NCBI RefSeq assembly: GCF_023898315.1
Contig: NC_064619.1
Location: 346,032,650 to 346,096,649, forward strand
Direction of reading: 5' to 3'
DNA length: 64,000 nucleotides
Source of the DNA: Schistocerca nitens
Taxonomy: Eukaryota > Arthropoda > Insecta > Orthoptera > Acrididae
Part shown: in pieces, positions 1 to 12,031 of the stretch
Layout of the letters: each line of letters starts with the position of its first letter
Numbering within the stretch: position 1 is the first letter of the stretch
The notes under the pieces: model-generated
Told to the model about the DNA's origin: nothing
Databases searched by the model: none
Seen by the model: the letters and a program-made list of their open reading frames with translations, nothing else
Position numbers and translations under genes: made by a program

Positions 1-1650
1 CAAACCCTTTCACCTGACTCCATCAACCTCCTGACCCCACCGGCACCCCGCACCCCTACCTTCTACCTTCTTCCTAAAATTCATAAACCCAATCATCCCG
101 GCCGTCCCATTGTAGCTGGTTACCAAGCCCCCACAGAACGTATTTCTGCCTACGTAGATAAACTCCTTCAACCCATTACATGCAATCTCCCATCCTTCAT
201 CAAAGACACCAACCACTTTCTCGAATGCCTGGAATCCTTACCCAGTCCTTTACCCCCGGAAACCATCCTTGTAACCATTGATGCCACTTCTTTATACACA
301 AATATTCCACACGTCCAGGGACTCGCTGCAATGGAGCACTTCCTTTCACGCCCATCACCTGCCACCCTACCTAAAACCTCTTTCCTAATTACCTTAGCCA
401 ACTTCATCCTGACCCACAACTTCATCACTTTTGAAGGCCAGACATACCAACAATTAAAGGGAACAGCCATGGGTACCAGCATGGCCCCCTCGTATGCCAA
501 CCTATTCATGGGTCGCTTATAGGAAGCCTTCTTGGTCACCCAGGCCTGCCAACCCAAAGTTTGGTACAGATTTATTGATGACATCTTCATGATCTGGACT
601 CACAGTGAAGAACAACTCCAGAATTTCCTCTCCAACCTCAACTCCTTTGGTTCCATCAGATTCACCTGGTCCTACTCCAAATCCCATGCCACTTTCCTTG
701 ACGTTGACCTCCATCTGTCCAATAGCCAGCTTCACACGTCCGTCCACATCAAACCCACCAACAAGCAACAGTACCTCCATTATGACAGCTGCCACCCATT
801 CCACATCAAACGGTCCCTTCCCTGCAGCCTAGGTCTTCGTGGCAAACGAATCTGCTCCAGTCCGGAATCCCTGAACCATTACACCAACAACCTGAAAACA
901 GCTTTCCCATCCCGCAACTACCCTCCTGACCTGGTACAGAAGCAAATAACCAGAGCCCCTTCCTCATCCCCTCAAACCCAGAACCTCCCACAGAAGAACC
1001 ACAAAAGTGCCCCACTTGTGACAGGATACTTTCCGGGACTGGATCAGACTCTGAATGTGGCTCTCCAGCAGGGATAAGACTTCCTCAAATCCTGCCCTGA
1101 AATGAGATCCATTCTTCATGAAATCCTCCCCAGTCCACCAAGAGTGTCTTTCCGCCGTCCACCTAACCTTCGTAAACTCTTAGTTCATCCCTATGAAATC
1201 CCCAAACCACCTTCCCTACCCTCTGGCTCCTACCCTTGTAACCGCCCCCGGTGTAAAACCTGTCCCATGCACCCTCCCACCACCACCACCTACTCCAGTC
1301 CTGTAACCCGGAAGGTGTACACGATCAAAGGCAGAGCCACGTGTGAAAGCACCCACGTGATTTACCAACTAACCTGCCTACACTGTGAAGCTTACTATGT
1401 GGGAATGACCAGCAACAAACTGTCCATTCGCATGAATGGACACAGGCAGACAGTGTTTGTTGGTAATGAGGATCACCCTGTGGCTAAACATGCCTTGGTG
1501 CATGGCCAGCTCATCTTGACACAGTGTTAAACCGTCCGGGTTATCTGGATACTTCCCACTAATACCAACCTGTCAAAACTCCGGAGATGGGAACTTGCCC
1601 TTCAGTATATCCTCTCTTCTCGTTATCCGCCAGGCCTCAACCTCCACTAA
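1..1650 (+). pseudogene. Penelope-like RT plus GIY-YIG endonuclease ORF with three in-frame stops
   Basis: Frame 1 is continuous in homology from base 1 to the natural stop at 1648-1650. FYLLPKIHKP and the ATSLYTNIPH block mark the RT fingers. GTAMGTSMAPSYANLFMG and RFIDDIFMIW are the palm, with the catalytic Asp pair near 575. A linker CNRPRCKTCPMH lies near 1240-1280, and the endonuclease signature YQLTCLHCEAYYVGMTSNK near 1360-1425. Premature stops occur at 520-522 (TAG), 1075-1077 (TAA) and 1528-1530 (TAA), all without a frame change, so each is a simple substitution. Penelope-type enzymes reverse transcribe their RNA at sites cut by the GIY-YIG domain. This copy can no longer make the full protein. 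Its start lies outside the window. Confidence 0.85.
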
Positions 1651-2050
1651 TTTCAAGTTGCCGCCGCTCATACCTCACCTGTCTTTCAACAACATCTTTG
1701 CCTCTTTACTTCCGCCTCGACTGACATCTCTGCCCAAACTCTTTGCCTTTACAAATGTCTGCTTGTGTCTGTGTATGTGCGGATGGATATGTGTGTGTGT
1801 ACGAGTGTATACCCGTCCTTTTCTCCACCTAAGGTAAGTCTTTCCGCTCCCGGGATGTGAATGACTCCTTACTCTCTCCCTTAAAACCCACATCTTTTTG
1901 TCTTTCCCTCTCCTTCCCTCTTTCCTGACGAAGCAACCGTTGGTTGGGAAAGCTAGAATTTTGTGTGTATGTTTGTGTGTCTATCGACCTGCCAGCGCTT
2001 TCATTTGGTAAGTCTCATCATCTTATATAGACACACACACGCACATGTGC
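1..2050 (+). mobile_element. Penelope-like retroelement, 5'-truncated by the window edge
   Basis: One frame from base 1 encodes a Penelope-like RT followed by a GIY-YIG endonuclease. After the ORF comes a 3' region rich in TG runs that contains a hammerhead-like motif at about 1926-1960 and ends near 2050 in a short AC run. This is one of seven Penelope-like pieces in the window. Confidence 0.85.
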
Positions 2051-3400
2051 ACGCACTCTCTCAGAGTAAATGTCCGTACAGGTCCATAGAATACACATAC
2101 CAAATAAAAAAGTTAAAAAAAAGGATGTCTACAGAATTTTTTGCAGACAATAGTGCTAGAATGTATAGTAAGAGAGAGAAATGTGAGTAGAAGAACTCAT
2201 CCACAATCCAAAATGTGTATCAAAAACTTTATCTGTGTGTGTGCTGTAGCATCTCGTGTATCACTGAGACCAAAAACACCACCTAATATGTATAACTCGA
2301 CAGATTTATTACTATACAGTGCCATGATGTTTGTGAGGCACAATATGTGTTTAAAAGAAATCAGATCCATCAAAACACAGGTTTAGATGAAATGCAAAGA
2401 AACTGAATAATTTCAACTCTTGACTTTCTTGATATTATAGTTCAAAAACTTGTACAAATGTGAGCAAATTTTGCAATAAAACTTGGGAAAATAGTCAATT
2501 TAGCAAAACAGTAAAACAACTGAATATGATTAAGAATCAAAATTGACTAAAGTAAATGGGCATATCAGAGGAGCCTCAGAACAACTGAAAGAAAGCAGCA
2601 AGAAAGTTTAGTATAGACATTTCTCTAATGTAGTCTGCATACAACTTAGACAGCAGCTATCCCACCACTGAATTTTTGTTACTAATGTACAACACTTAAT
2701 GAACTGGTGTGAACAATGAGAAAAATTGAAAAAAAATCTGCATATTAACATAATTTGTAGGTTGGCATATCTGTTCAAATAAATCAAACCCCTAAGAATA
2801 TCGGAATCTCCTAGACTGATACTTGATTATTTCTGTCCGCTCATTTCACACACATCTAGCGCCTGAGGGTTACTCACTGATTTTGCTCTACTCATATTGT
2901 GTTCATTGTCTACATAATTTTTATTCTTACTCGTGTAGTCATACACTGATATCGTGCAAAATTCAGTTAAGGTGGTGAGGTTTGTTACACGCTGCATTCA
3001 GTCAGGGTGATTCCCATTTTAGTCACTTCTAACTGAACACTATCAAATGCTTATGCAGTGAGAAAAATGAGGGCACTGATTTTTAATTATGATCTAAACA
3101 CACATGGAGAACTAATCACTTGCTTACACTGAAATCATATCTTGTCTTAAACAAGGATGATATGAAACTTCTTATCACCCGCATATTAATAACAAAAATG
3201 GCTATATAAACAAATGATGCGAAAAAACTGACACTCTGAGCGATATTTAGGAAATAACAACACACTCTACAGCTAAACTCTCCATATCAGTGGTCTTAGT
3301 TTCGTCACCTATCTCATTATGACTTCAGACTGACAGATCGTACACGAATGTTAATTCACAATTTTCTGCAATAGAAACAGTATTTGTTTTACTACATAAC
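2051..3400. other. Nox5 intron sequence without recognised features
   Basis: AT-rich DNA with only short open frames and no coding signature on either strand. I see no splice-flanked homologous exon or repeat that I can name. Confidence 0.5.
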
Positions 3401-3411
3401 AGTTCAGAGCA

Positions 3412-3500
3412 TGAAACTTCCTGGCACACAGTTTCAATCTGCCAGGAAGTTCCATAACAGTGCACGCTCCGCTGCAGAGTGAAAATCTCATTCTGGAGTT
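3412..3500 (+). repeat. Solo end of the cttcctggcagatt TIR repeat family
   Basis: The stretch matches the right end of the element at 29351-29713: a cagtttcaatctgccagg core, then cataacagtgcacgctcc, then a gagtgaaaatctcattctgg tail. Only the terminal part is present, about 160 bases upstream of Nox5 exon A. Confidence 0.75.
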
Positions 3501-3660
3501 CAGAGCATTTTCATGGCTTAAAGATTTCAGTATCATCAAGGCTAAACTTAAAAAAAGTTGTCTTGTAAAATAATTTTTTTCTGGTCGATTTACTATTGAG
3601 GAGCTGTAAATTAGTTATTTATATACATAATTTACAGAGTTGTACACATTATGCTTTCAG

Positions 3661-3802
3661 AGCATCTGTCTCCAACACCAAAGAAGTTATTACAAGAGAG
3701 GAAACTTCCCTTACTACTACTGGCAAGGAAAACACCATTGGCAAAGTCGCTGTCAATGCCAGATATGGATAACAGAGTGAAAAAACGTCAACGACTTATG
3801 GT
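3661..3802 (+). CDS. Nox5: Nox5 internal exon A (linker before the NADPH-binding domain)
   Basis: This exon opens after an AG acceptor (atgctttcag) and closes at a strong GT donor (gtaagt at 3803). It enters in phase 1 and leaves in phase 2. The open frame from 3663 gives 46 full codons rich in Lys, Arg, Leu and Ser, including SLSMPDMDNRVKKRQRLM. It contains no catalytic motif. In NOX5 proteins a variable, basic and phosphorylatable linker lies between the FAD-binding barrel and the NADPH-binding lobe, and I place the exon there. The main support is that its dangling GT joins the G opening the exon at 25369 to make a Val codon and an unbroken frame. The acceptor lacks a long pyrimidine tract. 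Assignment to Nox5 rests on that join, not on strong independent homology. Confidence 0.62.
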
Positions 3803-3961
3803 GTAAGTTTCTCATGATGCAGATATTTCACAAAATTATGCATGCGAAAATTGTTGTACCTGTTATCTGTTACATACTGATAACTTCTTTTTAGAATTCA
3901 TGTGCTGTATCCCATTTTAGTGGGCAGTATGTACAAATTTGAAAATTTTTGGACTAAATGG

Positions 3962-3962
3962 T

Positions 3963-3998
<36 letters not shown>

Positions 3999-3999
3999 A
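3962..3999. repeat. (TAG)n microsatellite
   Basis: About twelve consecutive gta/tag triplets in intron sequence. Confidence 0.95.
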
Positions 4000-5340
4000 A
4001 ATTATCAGCATCAAATAATCCATTCAATCTGTAGTATAATGCAGCTTCAGGACATCATGCAACTTATTCTTCTGAATACATCAGGTAAAAATACTGAAGT
4101 TCACAATTTATGAAGTGGAGTTTGAGATTAACAATAAACTTTAAATTTTAAGACAATTTATGTTTGTTAATATGTAAGAACAGTGTTATACATTTTTTAT
4201 CATCTTGGATTTCTTGTGTTATCTCGTAATTTTTAGAGTGATGACTATTAAATGAAAAGAGTAATTAATACTGTTCATTTCCATATTCGAGGTCAGTTTA
4301 TTATTAGATGAAAATTCAATATTCATTATTTATACTTAATTGACAGTCTTGCTTTCCTGCAATGTGACCATCTTCCCCATACAAACCTTTCCTCCCTCAT
4401 CCAATATTTCCTGTCCATGCAGTAACAATATGACAAGTCTCAGGTGAATCATTAATTCAAGTGTTTTCATATATGATATGGTCTGCATCTGAATCCTTTT
4501 GATAAGAGAATACTTGCAGAATTAAATGTAAGAAACATCCTGTGTGAACAAATTGCCATCAATCCCATCTCAGTGTTCACCACTGTCTTCAGTGCCTTTT
4601 TGGAATAAATTAGTCTGATAAACAAAGTTCCATGGTAAGTATAACAACTGTTGGTACAAGTACTAGTAAAGCACAATACTACTATTTGGATGATCTATGA
4701 ATCCGAAAGAATACTCATTTAGTATCTTCCCTCAAACCATTTGAAGTCTTGTACCTAAAAAGCATGGATTTGTTACATCTGTGCAGCAAAATGAAAGAGC
4801 AAGTGGAGTATGGTACAGTTGTGGTTATGATTGTAGCATCAAATGCAAAGTATAGATACACAGTAAGTTCTGAGACTACCAAAAATTGAGTTCAAAATTA
4901 TGTAAAAAGAATTTATCATAATATCAGTTCTCTCTAGTCACACACTAGCAGCACCAATTATAGAGGCACTGGAATACTTCGACAAATCTTCAACAGTATT
5001 GCTTTTCAGTACTGCCATGATCTTTCACTGAATCAGTGCAACTTCCTCAACATGATCTCCCTCGAGGGAAGTTCAGACTTGGGCAAAGAACATGAAGTCT
5101 GCTCTACCAAATAAGATAAACTGGAGGAGGGGGCACATTAATATGTATCCTATCCCTGTTTTACCCAAACCAGATTGACAAGAATGCTACATTGAGCTCG
5201 CACACTGTCGTGCAAGGAAAACATAAGACACTCACATTTTGTGTTCAACAATGAAGTCTTCCACATAGCATATCCTCATTACAGTCTTGGCATGATAATT
5301 CCTACAGAATCAAAATAGGATGAGTGTGCTGTTCAATATT
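4000..5340. other. Intron sequence without recognised features
   Basis: AT-rich, no frame with convincing protein signature, no tandem array. Nothing I can name. Confidence 0.5.
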
Positions 5341-5410
5341 GATTTCAATGCATGCAGGTGATCCATTTAAAGTAACTGAACATTGATTGACTTCAAACCC
5401 CCCCCCCCCC

Positions 5411-5444
<34 letters not shown>

Positions 5445-6420
5445 CCAGTGAGTATGCTGTCCATGCATTGAATGGGCAAGGCGCATGAGATATCTGACTT
5501 CAAATGGGGGCAGATTGTTATGACCAGAGGCTCGGAACAAGCATTTCAGAAACTGCATGACTTCTCAGGTGTTCGAAGAGTGACGTGGTGAGTGTCTTCA
5601 ACAAGAAGCGAAACAGAGTGAAACCAAGCTGAGACATTGTGAGGTTGGGTGGCCACCTCTCATTACGGATGTCATGCGTCGTAAGCTAGGCAGACTGGTA
5701 AAACAGAGGAGTTGGTGAACTCTGATGGAATTAACATCAGACTTTAATGCTGGGGAGAGTACATGTGTGTCTGAAAACACAGTGCACTGAACACTCTTGA
5801 GGATGGACCTCCACATCCAGTGACCTGTGAGCATGTCAACATTGACACAACAACATCAGCAACTATGACTGAAATGACCACCATGTGACCATCAGCACTG
5901 GATGTTGACACAATGGCAGAGCACTGCAAGGTCTGCTTCTTCATCATGCTAGTGGGAGGACGTGAATCTGTAGTCTCCTAGGGGAGCAGCTCTTTGTCAA
6001 ACCTGAACTGCAGGATTGAGGCAAGCTGGTGGTGGCTCCATTATGCTCTGGGGAACATTCATGTGGGTATCTGTGGATCAAGCGGAACTTGTGCAAGGCA
6101 TCATAATAGCCAAGGAGTATTATTCGCTGGTTGTACACCACGTACACCCCTTCGTGACAACTATGTTTCTCAACGGCAGTGACAATTTCCAACAAGATAA
6201 CGCACCATGACACAAGCCCAGGACTGTGATGGAGTGATTTGAGGAATGCAGTTGCAAGATCCAATTGATGTGCTGCTCCCCCTCCCCCTCCCCCCAACCC
6301 GATCAAACATATATGGGATGACTGCATGTGATGCTGTATGGAATTACAAGGTGTAAGAGGAAGGCAAGCATTACACAAAGCTTCTTTTTCATGCAAAAAT
6401 TAAGTCTCAGAACTTACTGA
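5340..6420 (+). mobile_element. Degenerate Tc1-like DNA transposon
   Basis: Translation in shifting plus-strand frames gives Tc1-family landmarks. GGGSIMLWGTFMW lies near 6020-6065, and NFQQDNAP near 6183-6210 holds the second catalytic Asp. A downstream stretch corresponds to the EWFEE block and a decayed PDLNPIE region near 6240-6310. The N-terminal helix-turn-helix part (5440-5900) is recognisable only loosely. Stops and frame changes rule out a functional transposase. I cannot fix the terminal inverted repeats, so the ends are approximate. Confidence 0.7.
5398..5441. repeat. Poly-C tract followed by (AC)n
   Basis: Roughly fifteen C residues, a short ctct spacer, then about thirteen AC units, next to the left end of a Tc1-like relic. 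Confidence 0.95.
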
Positions 6421-7090
6421 GCCTTGTGCTTACACTAAATCTATTAGAAGGTTATGTTATATTGTTCAACCAGTAAACGATAGAGGAGATGGGCTATAAA
6501 TATAAAAATCAGCATTAAGTCCTAAACTCAACAGGTTAGAGAATATTTTGTTGAATGTGCCCTAAAACGCTGGCCTGGGAGGCAGGTATGTAGCACCTCT
6601 GAACTCATCATGGAGGAGACAAGGGAAATTACATGTTGCACAAAATGAAGAGGAATGGATAGGGAGAGGGAAACAGAACAGAGGAAAGCAGTGACTGAAG
6701 AGAGGCAAGCAAGAGTCTGGATTGGTTTAGTGACATAGGCACCAGGGGATAGGGGTGAAGGTTGGTGTGGGACAAGGGCTAGTGGAGATTGAGGTCATGA
6801 ACAACTGCAGATTTAAACAACAGTGTTGCAGAAGAATAATTTCCATCTGCCTAATGAATTACAACTTTTCTAACAAAAAATGGTATTAGGGGTCAGGGCA
6901 AGAAACAATATGACACAGATTGTGTATCAACCAATGACGTCATTGTGCACAGCAGTGTGTTTTATAACTGGAGCATCAACTGTGTTCTCTGCCAAAGTCT
7001 GTTAGTGCCCATCAATTTTAATTAACAGCTGGTTGGTAGGCGTACAAGACTGCAAAGCTAACAGTGGAAGTGGTATAAAACTCCTTTCAC
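6421..7090. other. Intron sequence without recognised features
   Basis: Moderately purine-rich stretch (6590-6720) with no coding signature. Nothing else identified. Confidence 0.45.
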
Positions 7091-7096
7091 AGGTTG

Positions 7097-7310
7097 CTAA
7101 GTCTCTAACACGGTAGGATACACCTGCGGAAGAACTGAACAGGATACACTTGCTTGGTGCATAGGACATGTCTTGCACCTGGATCTTCCACAGGGATATG
7201 ACTCTTGTGGTAAGGGGTTGGGAGTAGGAGTGAATTCAGGATGGGCCAAGATATTTTGTAGATAAGGTGGGCAGTCGAATACACTTTGGGAGGACTGGGA
7301 AAGAGTGTTT

Positions 7311-7312
<2 letters not shown>
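7097..7312 (-). mobile_element. Penelope-like fragment (linker region), antisense
   Basis: The minus-strand frame reads PPYLQNILAHPEF, then PQESYPCGRSRCKTCPMH, the Cys/His linker that in the element at 1-1650 sits between RT and GIY-YIG. Only this short segment survives. It abuts a long (GT)n tract. Confidence 0.75.

Positions 7313-7379
<67 letters not shown>
7312..7379. repeat. (GT)n microsatellite
   Basis: A T run followed by more than thirty uninterrupted GT units. Confidence 0.97.
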
Positions 7380-7649
7380 TAGTTGTCATCTCTGAGCCCA
7401 CCGATATGGAGTCTTGTGCAGGTGAACACCAGTCTATTCCTGAATCCTGTGAATGATAACTAATTAAAGTAGCAGGGTGAGCAGTTTGGCTTTTTGGGTG
7501 GGGACAATATATAAGACCTGGCACTGTCTGCTGAAACACATGTGTACGCACACATGAGTGAGAAGACTGATATAGACTGTGTTTCTAGTTACTCCTAGGG
7601 CATCAGACTATAACTATGGCAGGTGGGTAGGATTATATTAATGATGTAT

Positions 7650-8610
7650 GGCAGAAGCATAATGTAGCCCCTCTACCATGGTGTCTGACTGTAGCTATGT
7701 GGTCCACACTGGAGACTTGACTTGCCTTGTAGCACCCTCTGTGTGTATGACTGTGTACCAAATCTCTGGGCAGAGTCAGTGTGCTCTTTCCCCTGAGAGG
7801 CGAGGGGGAGGAGAAGCTGATGAGGTTTTTTATATATGAACTCTTCACGGGTTGTCAGCCGAGTAGCATCGTCATCTCGTAGCAACGTTTTGATGGAATG
7901 TGTCTCCGTCATCTTCATGCGAAGTGTCTGGACATCATCGATCGTGGCTGAGATCTCTGCTGGAGCGCTTCCTGGTGCCGGCCAATCACACACCTGCAGA
8001 ATCACCCAATGTGCCTGGAGCGGCTGGTGGTGGGGGGGATGCGTGTGTGGGGTTCGTGTCCCAGCATCCATCTCTGTCTGCTCCGTCCATGGCTCTTGGT
8101 GGACCTGAAAGTTCCTCTTTGATTTTCCTGATTCCAGACTCCCAGGCTGTGCCGAGATGGTAGCCACTGTCACGGTTGATTAGGTTGTTGGGTAACTGTA
8201 TTTCTATGGACTCTTTGATTATTGAGTCCCAGAATCCATTTGTACTGCATATTTTCTATGTGTGTTCAGATTGAAGGTGTGCTTCTCTTCAATACTATGC
8301 TCGGACACAGCAGATTTGTTGGTCTGACCCAAGTGTACATGCCTGATGCTTTCACTGCGGCACTGTGAGATGCAAAGCTACGTCTGTCCTATATATTGCA
8401 TCCCACATTCGCATCCGATCTTGTACACACTAGGTGCCGTCAGACCTAGTGGATCCTTGGTTGAACCAAGAAGATCTTTGATTTTTCCTGCTGCGTGGAA
8501 AATGGTCTTCACTTTATTTCTTGAGAATTCTCATGATCTTGGTCGTTGGAGGACCCGCGTATGTCAAGAACGCACAGCCCATTGCTTCGTCTTCATCCGG
8601 TCTCGCTTCT
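7650..8610 (-). mobile_element. Penelope-like fragment with GIY-YIG domain and 3' region, antisense
   Basis: Reading the minus strand from about 8520, the frame gives KTIFHAAGKIKDLLGSTKDP, then VYKIGCECGMQYIGQT near 8420-8370, which is the GIY-YIG signature. SIRHVHLGQTNKSAVSEHSI follows. Stops interrupt the frame (for example directly after GQT). The remaining sequence to about 7650 looks like the family 3' region, including an SGYHLGTAWES-like tail. It belongs to a different Penelope subfamily from the copy at 1-1650. Confidence 0.75.
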
Positions 8611-8893
8611 CTCAGTTGAAGTTTTAGGAAACTAGTAATTTTTGCCACATATTTCTTGTTGACTGAACAGAAATTTCATTTTGTGTATTTGCTTCAATAC
8701 TTACAGGGAATTTGTAATTCTGTAGCTCAACAGATTAAAAGTCTGTTAGCACGTTTAATTTAAAGTTAATTGTTCACCGTCCTGTAATACATTGCACCAG
8801 TCACAATGCAGCCCCTCTGTGAATGCTGTTCTCAAACACAGTATGAGTTGCTTGATGTTTGTAAGCAGATAGAAACTGCCATGACTACTGTCA

Positions 8894-11800
8894 TGGACCT
8901 TGCCGTTGGTGGGGAGGCTTGCGTGCCTCAACGACACAGATAGCCGTACCGTAGGTGCAACCACAACGGAGGGGTGTCTGTTGAGAGGCCAGACAAACAT
9001 GTGGTTCCTGAAGAGGGGCAGCAGCCTTTTCAGTAGTTGCAGGGGCAACAGTCTGGATGATTGACTGATCTGTCCCTGTAACGCTAACCAAAACGGCCTT
9101 GCTGTTGTGGTACTGCGAATGGCTAAAATCAAGGGGAAACTACAGCCGTAATTTTTCCCGAGGGCATGCAGCTTTACTGTATGATTCAATGATGATGGCG
9201 TCCTCTTGGGTAAAATATTCTGGAGGTAAAATAGTCCCCCATTTGGATCTCCGGGTGGGGAATACTCAGGAGGACGTCGTTATCAGGAGAAAGAAAACTG
9301 GCGTTCTACGGATCGGACTGTGGAATGTCAGATGCCTTAATTGGGCAGGTAGGTTAGAAAATTTAAAAAGGGAATATAGTGGGAATTAGTGAAGTTCGGT
9401 GGCAGAAGGAACAAGACTTTTGCTCAGGTGAATACAGGGTTATAAATACAAAATCAAATAGGGGTAATGTAGGAGTAGATTTAATAATGAATTAAAAAAT
9501 AGGATTGCAGGTAAACTACTGCAAACAGAATAGTAAACGCATTATTGTGGCCAAGATAGACATGAAGCCCATGCCTACTACAGTAGTACAAGTTTATATG
9601 CCAAATAGCTCTGCAGATGATGAAGAAATTGATGAAATGTGTGATGAGGTAAAAGAGGGTGACTGGAATTCAGTAGTAGGAAAAGGGAGAGAAGGAAACA
9701 TAGTAGGTGAATATGGATTGGGGCTATGAAATGAAAGAGGAAGATGCCTGGTAGAATTTTGCACAGAGCCTAACTTAATCATAGCTAACACTTGGTTCAA
9801 GAATCATGAAAGAAGGTTGTTTACATGGAAGAAGCCTGGAGATACTAAAAGGTATCAGATAGATTATATAATGGTAAGACAGAGATTTAGGAACCAGGTT
9901 TTAAATTGTAAGACATTTCCAGGGGCAGATGTGGACTCTGACCACAATCTATTGGTTATGAACTGTAGATTAAAACTGAAGAAACTGCAAAAAGGTGGGA
10001 ATTTAAGGAGATGGGACCTGGATAAACTGAAAGAACCAGAGGTTGTACAGAGTTTCAGGGAGAACATAAGGGAACAATTGACAGGAATGGGGGAAAGAAA
10101 TATAGTAGAAGGAGAATGTGTAGCTTTGAGGAATGAAATAGCGAAGGCAGCAGAGGATCAATTAGGTAAAAAGATGAGGGATAGTAGAAATCCTTGGGTA
10201 ACAGAAGAGATACTAAATTTAATTGATGAAAGGATAAAATACAAAAATGCAGTAAGTGAAGCAGGCAGAAAGGAACACAAACATCTCAAAAATGAGGTCG
10301 ACAGGAAGTGCAAAATGGCTAAGCAGGGATGGCTAGAGGACAAATATAAGGATATAGAGGCTTATCTCATGAGGGGTAAGATCGATACTACCTACAGGAA
10401 AATTAGAGAGACCTTTGGAGAAAGGAGAACCACTTGTATGAATATCAAGAGCTCAGATGGAAACCCAGATCTAAGCAAAGAAGGGAAAGCGGAATGGTGG
10501 AAGGAGTATACAGATGGTCTATACAAGGGCGATGTTCTTGAGGACAAAATTATGGAAATGGAAGAGGATGTAGATGAAGATGAAATGGGAGATATTATAC
10601 TGCGTGAAGAGTTTGACAGAGCACTAAAAGACCTAAGTCGAAACAAGGCCCTGGGAGTAGACAACATTCCATTAGAACTACTGACAGCCTTGGGAGAGCC
10701 AGTCCTGACAAAACTCTACCATCTGGTGAGAAAGATGTATGAGACAGGCGAAATTCCCTCAGACTTCAATAAGAATATAATAATTTCAATCCCAAAGAAA
10801 GCAGGTGTTGAAAGATGTGAAAATTACTATCAGTTTAATAAGTCACGGCTGCAAAATACTAACGTGAATTCTTTACAGACAAATGGAAAAACTGGTAGAA
10901 GCCGACCTCGGCGAAGATCAGTTTGGATTCCATAGAAATGTTGGAACACGTGAGGCAATACTGACCCTACGACTTATCTTAGAAGAAAGATTAAGGAATG
11001 GCAAACCTACGTTTCTAGCATTTGTAGACTTAGAGAAAGCTTTTGACAATGTTGAATGGAATACTCTCTTTCAAATTCTGAAGGTGTCAGGGGCAAAATA
11101 CAGGGAGCGAAAGGCTATTTACAATTTGTACAGAAAGCAGGTGGCAGTTATAAGAGTCGAGGGATATGAAAGGGAAGCAGTGGTTGGGAAGGGAGTGAGA
11201 CAGGGTTGTAGCCTGTCCCTGATGCTATTCAATCTGTATACTGAGCAAGCAGTAAAGGAAATGAAAGAAAAGTTTGGAGTAGATATTAAAATCCAGGGAG
11301 AAGAAATAAGAACTTTGAGGTTCGCCGATGACATTGTAATTCTGTCAGAGACAGCAAAGGACATGGAAGAGAAGTTGAACGGAATGGACAGTGTCTTGAA
11401 AGGAGTGTATAAGATGAACATCAACAAAAGCAAAATGAGGATAATGGAATGTAGTCGAATTAAGTCGGGAGATGCTGAGGGAATTAGGTTAGGAAATGAG
11501 ACACTTAAAGTAGTAAAGGAGTTTTGCTATTTGGGGAGCAAAATAACTGATGATGGTTGAAGTAGAGTGGATATCAAATGTAGACTGGCAATGGTAAGGA
11601 AAGCGTTTCTGAAAAAGAGAAATTTGTTAACATCGAGTACAGATTTAAGTGTCAGGAAGTCGTTTCTGAAATTATTTGTATGGAGTGTAGCCATGTATGG
11701 AAATGAAATATGGGCTATAAATAGTTTGGACAAGAAGAGAATAGAAGCTTTCAAAATGTGGTGCTACAGAAGAATGCTGAAGATTAGATGGGCAGATCAC

Positions 11801-12031
11801 ATAACTAATGAAGAGGTATTGAATAGAATTGTGGAGAAGAGGAGTTTGTGGCACAACTTGACTAGAAGGAGGGTAAAAACTGTAGAGGGAGACCAAGAGA
11901 TGAATACACTATGCAGATTCAGAAGGATGCGGGTTGGAGTAAGTACTAAGAGATGAAGAAGCTTGCACAGGATAGAGTAGCATGGAGAACTGCATCAAAC
12001 CAGTCTCAGGACTGAAGACCACAACAACAAC
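8894..12031 (+). mobile_element. RTE/BovB-like LINE, copy 1 (near full length)
   Basis: Flanked by 7-bp target duplications ACTGTCA (8887-8893 and 12032-12038). It starts with a GC-rich 5' leader (tggaccttgccgttggtggg) and ends in a short ACA-rich tail after the ORF stop. Its 5' end is about 250 bases longer than that of the copy at 56338. It shares very high nucleotide identity with the copies at 50739, 53050 and 56338. Confidence 0.88.
9189..12015 (+). pseudogene. RTE-like LINE ORF: AP endonuclease plus reverse transcriptase, decayed
   Basis: The ORF begins MMMASSWVKYSGGK and shows the apurinic endonuclease block RIGLWNVRCLNWAGRLENLK near 9310. Part of the endonuclease core was lost near 9372 and 9655, where the intact copy at 56378 has extra codons. 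SDHNLLVMNCRLK (about 9940), RT block NKALGVDNIPLEL (about 10650), AFVDLEKAFDNV (about 11020), GVRQGCSLSLMLFNLY (about 11195) and RFADDIVIL (about 11320) follow. There are frameshifts near 10830 and 11560 and near the C-terminus, plus premature stops near 9385 and 9727. The protein nicks target DNA and reverse transcribes its mRNA in place. This copy is dead. Confidence 0.85.

Noticed and set aside
5998-6210. A host gene with a WGTFMW protein
   Set aside because: Motifs are those of Tc1 transposases and the frame is broken.
7105-7551. A 148-codon open frame with a poly-Thr/His run
   Set aside because: The run is a translated (AC)n microsatellite, and the rest is Penelope linker or non-coding.
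9864-11896. Several long minus-strand open frames
   Set aside because: They mirror the plus-strand RTE-like ORF and have no protein signature of their own.
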